Of a stretch of 64,000 nucleotides of DNA, positions 61,019 through 64,000 are shown piece by piece. Within the stretch, counting starts at the first letter, position 1; each line of letters opens with the position of its first letter. The notes below the pieces were generated by a model. That model was not told the DNA's origin and did not search any database. It saw nothing but the letters and a program-made list of their open reading frames with translations. The translations under genes were made by a program, and so were the position numbers. This DNA comes from Portulaca oleracea (taxonomy: Eukaryota > Streptophyta > Magnoliopsida > Caryophyllales > Portulacaceae). The stretch spans positions 28,328,094 to 28,392,093 of the forward strand of contig CM055881.1 in NCBI GenBank assembly GCA_029582165.1, written 5' to 3'.

Positions 61019-63093
61019 GGTTCATCATAGGAATCTTCAAGGCCTTCCCACCAGCTGTAAGAATTCTGACTCTCTTGATGAGAATGGTGAGTTTGATGTT
61101 GTCTTGGGAAAGATGTTTCTAAGTGCTAGGCTTCTCATGAGCATGAAACCTCTGCTGCACAAAACCATCATGTATGCATTTTAGCTTGTAAGTGTTGTGA
61201 TTGAAGTAACATTTCTATTTTATTGGCAGCGTTTATCTAAATTGTAAAAATGTACGGGTAAGACTATTGTTTCTCACCCTCCATACTTCGCCTTGTGGCA
61301 GGATTCCAAAGTATTGGTTTTGTATTGCATTTGAATATTTCTCACTTCATGAATTAGTCCAATGAGCAGTTCACATTTGAAATTCACTTTCATTTGCTTG
61401 CTAGGTTGGGAAGTTGCTCTCAGAATGTAAAGTACCAAATGATCAATTTAGCAAAGATGCATGCCACGAGGTCTTATCCAGAAAAGGCCACCAAGGGACA
61501 ACAGGTGTGTGGTTACGTTTCAATTTGTTAGTTTATTGCACTTATCAAAAAGAGTTGTGAATATTGGTGGCTTACTGCTATGTTTGAGAAGTGTGTTAGT
61601 CTATGTAGAACTGCTATCTTTGACAAAATATGATGGTAGATTATATTTTGGTCACATAATCTGTGCTTAGGTTCATATGTAGGTCGATGAAGTCTGATGT
61701 GAAGATTATATTTCAGCTCAATTTGATTTCAATTATTCAATCTGATTCATCCATTACATGACGGTGTCTAAATAGATGAATTCAATTTTGATATGGTGAC
61801 TGAGTTACATGTATCTCTATCTTTTTTCTTGTTTTTTCACTAAAAATACTGTCATGTATTATTAGTAGAAAATGAAAAATCCCCCTCCCCCTTTGAAGGA
61901 AGAAAGAAATATTTTTGGGATAATACTTGTACTTGACTAAACTCTGATATGCCTGAACCTCGCATTTGAGCCGCTTTTACACTGCTCTAAGCTAAAAATC
62001 GCTATTACCAATTGCTATCTTTATGGCTTGAAGGCCCATTCAATTTCAACAATGTGTTTTATATATATGTCGTTTGTCAAAGATTGATGTCATGGCTTGT
62101 TTCTCTTAGGAGAATTTATGGTGTTGTAATTTGTTTTGCTTGAGTATTTGACTTTAACAGCTTGGTTGCAAATGCATTTGGTCATGTTTGCCTTGAAACA
62201 TATAAAGGGTTGACCATTTTTATGAATTATACTTGCTTTTATGTTGGATGTGCCTCCAGGATGGACATGTCTTTAGTCTGATTTCAGGGTTTCCACTTGC
62301 AAACAGATGACAAAGCATTAATAAGCAGGTTTCTTGATCTTTGATAGAAGACTCCTAGCTAAATGTCGGGCGAAACTGTTTTTGCTCTTTTTCTTATTTA
62401 AGTTGGCAGTCTATTCTGTTCAAATTAAGGGTTGACACTATCTATTTGTATTCATTTGTACACCGAAAGCACGTTGAAGGATCGGAGTGAAGACATGTAA
62501 ACCACAAGAACAGAATCGTGAACATATGTCTTCATTACTTCTCTCTATGTCTAATATCTACAGACTATGATTTCTCTTGATTAAAGTATATTAAATTGAA
62601 ATTAGGGTTTATATTCTAATTTTGCATACTGAAATTAGTGTTCTATTTTCTAATTTTGCATGAGATGGATTTATGTACTCAGTGAGTTCTGCATGTTTAA
62701 TCAAAACTTGTTTTTGCATGATATGTGTCGCCTCAAGTTTGTTTGTTTATTCTATTTCACATGCTCCAGAATATATCTTGTTGGCAATTGGAAATATAGT
62801 TTCCGATTTAATAAGTTAAATAAAGAGCAAATTTGGATATACATTTGTTGAGTGTGATATCTTTATGTTGTTATTGTTTAATCATATATGTTGTTCTTTT
62901 AAATCGTCTCAATAGGAATGATCCGAAAATACATATTGGATGCTCTGTACTTCTTTGTTGTAACAATAACATAGATAATTATTATGTTGATCATTACATG
63001 AAATGGAAGTAGGAGTAGCCTGCATCCTCTCTTGTTTTGGGTTGGACTTGACGCATAAGCTTCCTATTACAGGTGCTTGTAGCCAATAGTCAG
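61019..63093 (+). CDS. Unidentified spliced gene or gene remnant
   Basis: Three open stretches join in one phase through canonical sites: about 61019-61172 (after TTTTTTTAGCTAG; frame NLQGLPTSCKNSDSLDENGE to MSMKPLLHKTI), 61406-61501 (GSCSQNVKYQMINLAKMHAT, ending at CAG|GTGTGT) and 62289-62329 (FHLQTDDKALIS). A fourth acceptor at 63072-63073 (ATTACAG) would give a stop within a few codons. The match of phases across two introns argues for a real coding history. I do not recognise the protein; the 5' end is not found and may lie in or beyond the LINE at 57.6-60.7 kb. The exact exon starts are uncertain. Confidence 0.4.
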
Positions 63094-64000
63094 AGAAGCA
63101 AATAGTTTGAGAATGTTACGTGCCTGTTTCTATTTTTTCTGTCATGGATGACCTTTTTTCTGTTCTAATTCTACTGCCTAATCTTCTATCCACCAAGAGA
63201 CCTTCTCACAAGATCAAATATTTGATCTATGATATTTTTCAAAACACTTGTTGGTCTATGTTTTACGCTTCTCATTGACTACTTAATTGTGGCCCGCTTG
63301 GTAAGGTACCAATTACATATTTCTCATGACGTTTAGTTTCATTGTAGCAGTATGAAGCAGCAGGCTGGTGCATAGAGTAGTATTTTTTTTTCTGCGAGCA
63401 AGGTAAATTAAGCATCCTCATTAAATTCTCTTGATGGACTCTTCTTCCCAACTTTCCTCGTTTTGAGGAGGTCCAAATAAATGTTAGTAATTTAAATATG
63501 GTTAATTTATGTAGTATAAAGTTTTATAAGAAATTGACGAATTTATATACATTGATGAATTTTATAACAATATTGATAAATTCATGATGAATTTTATAAT
63601 AAATGTTCATTGATTTTTTTTTCCGACAAACATTTAATCCTTTTGAAGGACCTGAGTTGGCACCTCAAATAGTACCCCATAAGAATTAAACAAGTTGTAA
63701 TCAATTTGTCCATAAGACGACAATACTATTAAAGAAACAATATATATGTTTAAGGGACTGCCATATCGTATTCATCTTACTGGTGGATAGTGGACTTGGC
63801 GAAATTGTCGGGAATCCAGTATCTTGAAGCGAACAACTTAAAGGCACACCATTTCAACCTGAATAATAATTGTCACAAATCTTTCTCTTTTTTTATGTAA
63901 CTTTTTTAACTGCAGAATTATCTTCTTCAATTTGTGATATGCAGCGTATTTGCTTCTTGGTTAACAGGAAATCTACTATTAAAGTGCATCAAATACAATA
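63094..64000. other. Right end of window, no gene seen
   Basis: AT-rich sequence with short local repeats (TTGATGAATTTTATAA-type around 63545-63605). No supported coding or RNA feature. Confidence 0.5.

Overview
This is plant nuclear DNA from a dicot-type genome: AT-rich, intron-containing genes of plant-specific or conserved eukaryotic families, and a dense load of plant transposable elements. I cannot name the species. Three gene families are recognised and a fourth locus is suspected. All exon boundaries were worked out by eye from GT/AG sites, reading phase and recalled family sequence; none rests on transcript evidence.

Layout. (1) 1-4.3 kb, + strand: a CBP60 calmodulin-binding protein gene, complete except for its first coding exon(s), which lie left of the window. 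(2) 5.5-12.85 kb: a three-level nest of mobile elements. An LTR-like element (duplication CTAAG) holds a long-inverted-repeat Mutator-like element (duplication TTCTAATTG) that may carry captured gene sequence, and the Mutator-like element holds a second LTR-like element of the outer one's family (duplication CAGGA). (3) 15.3-19.6 kb, + strand: a complete SPT2-type histone-chaperone gene. (4) 19.7-24.7 kb: intergenic, with small inverted-repeat elements (Tourist-like, Stowaway-like and others) and a 331-bp tandem duplication. (5) 24.8-57.1 kb, - strand: one very long gene for APC4, a subunit of the anaphase-promoting complex. About 2.3 kb of coding sequence in some 20 exons is spread over 32 kb. 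Its introns hold three LINEs, a Copia-like LTR element with a tRNA-iMet primer site, a PIF/Harbinger transposase relic, a Helitron-like element with a minisatellite, a tRNA-derived SINE and four Stowaway MITEs. (6) 57.5-60.7 kb, - strand: a fourth degenerate LINE (RT, zinc-binding and RNase H-like parts). (7) 61.0-63.1 kb, + strand: exon-like pieces whose splice phases agree but whose product I do not recognise.

The genes have separate jobs: calcium/calmodulin-linked transcription (CBP60), chromatin and histone H3-H4 handling (SPT2), and cell-cycle ubiquitin ligation (APC4). Nothing suggests they are co-regulated. The most distinctive part is the mobile DNA: several insertions keep exact target-site duplications, so their order and borders can be read. 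I found no tRNA or rRNA gene and no CRISPR array, as expected for plant nuclear DNA.
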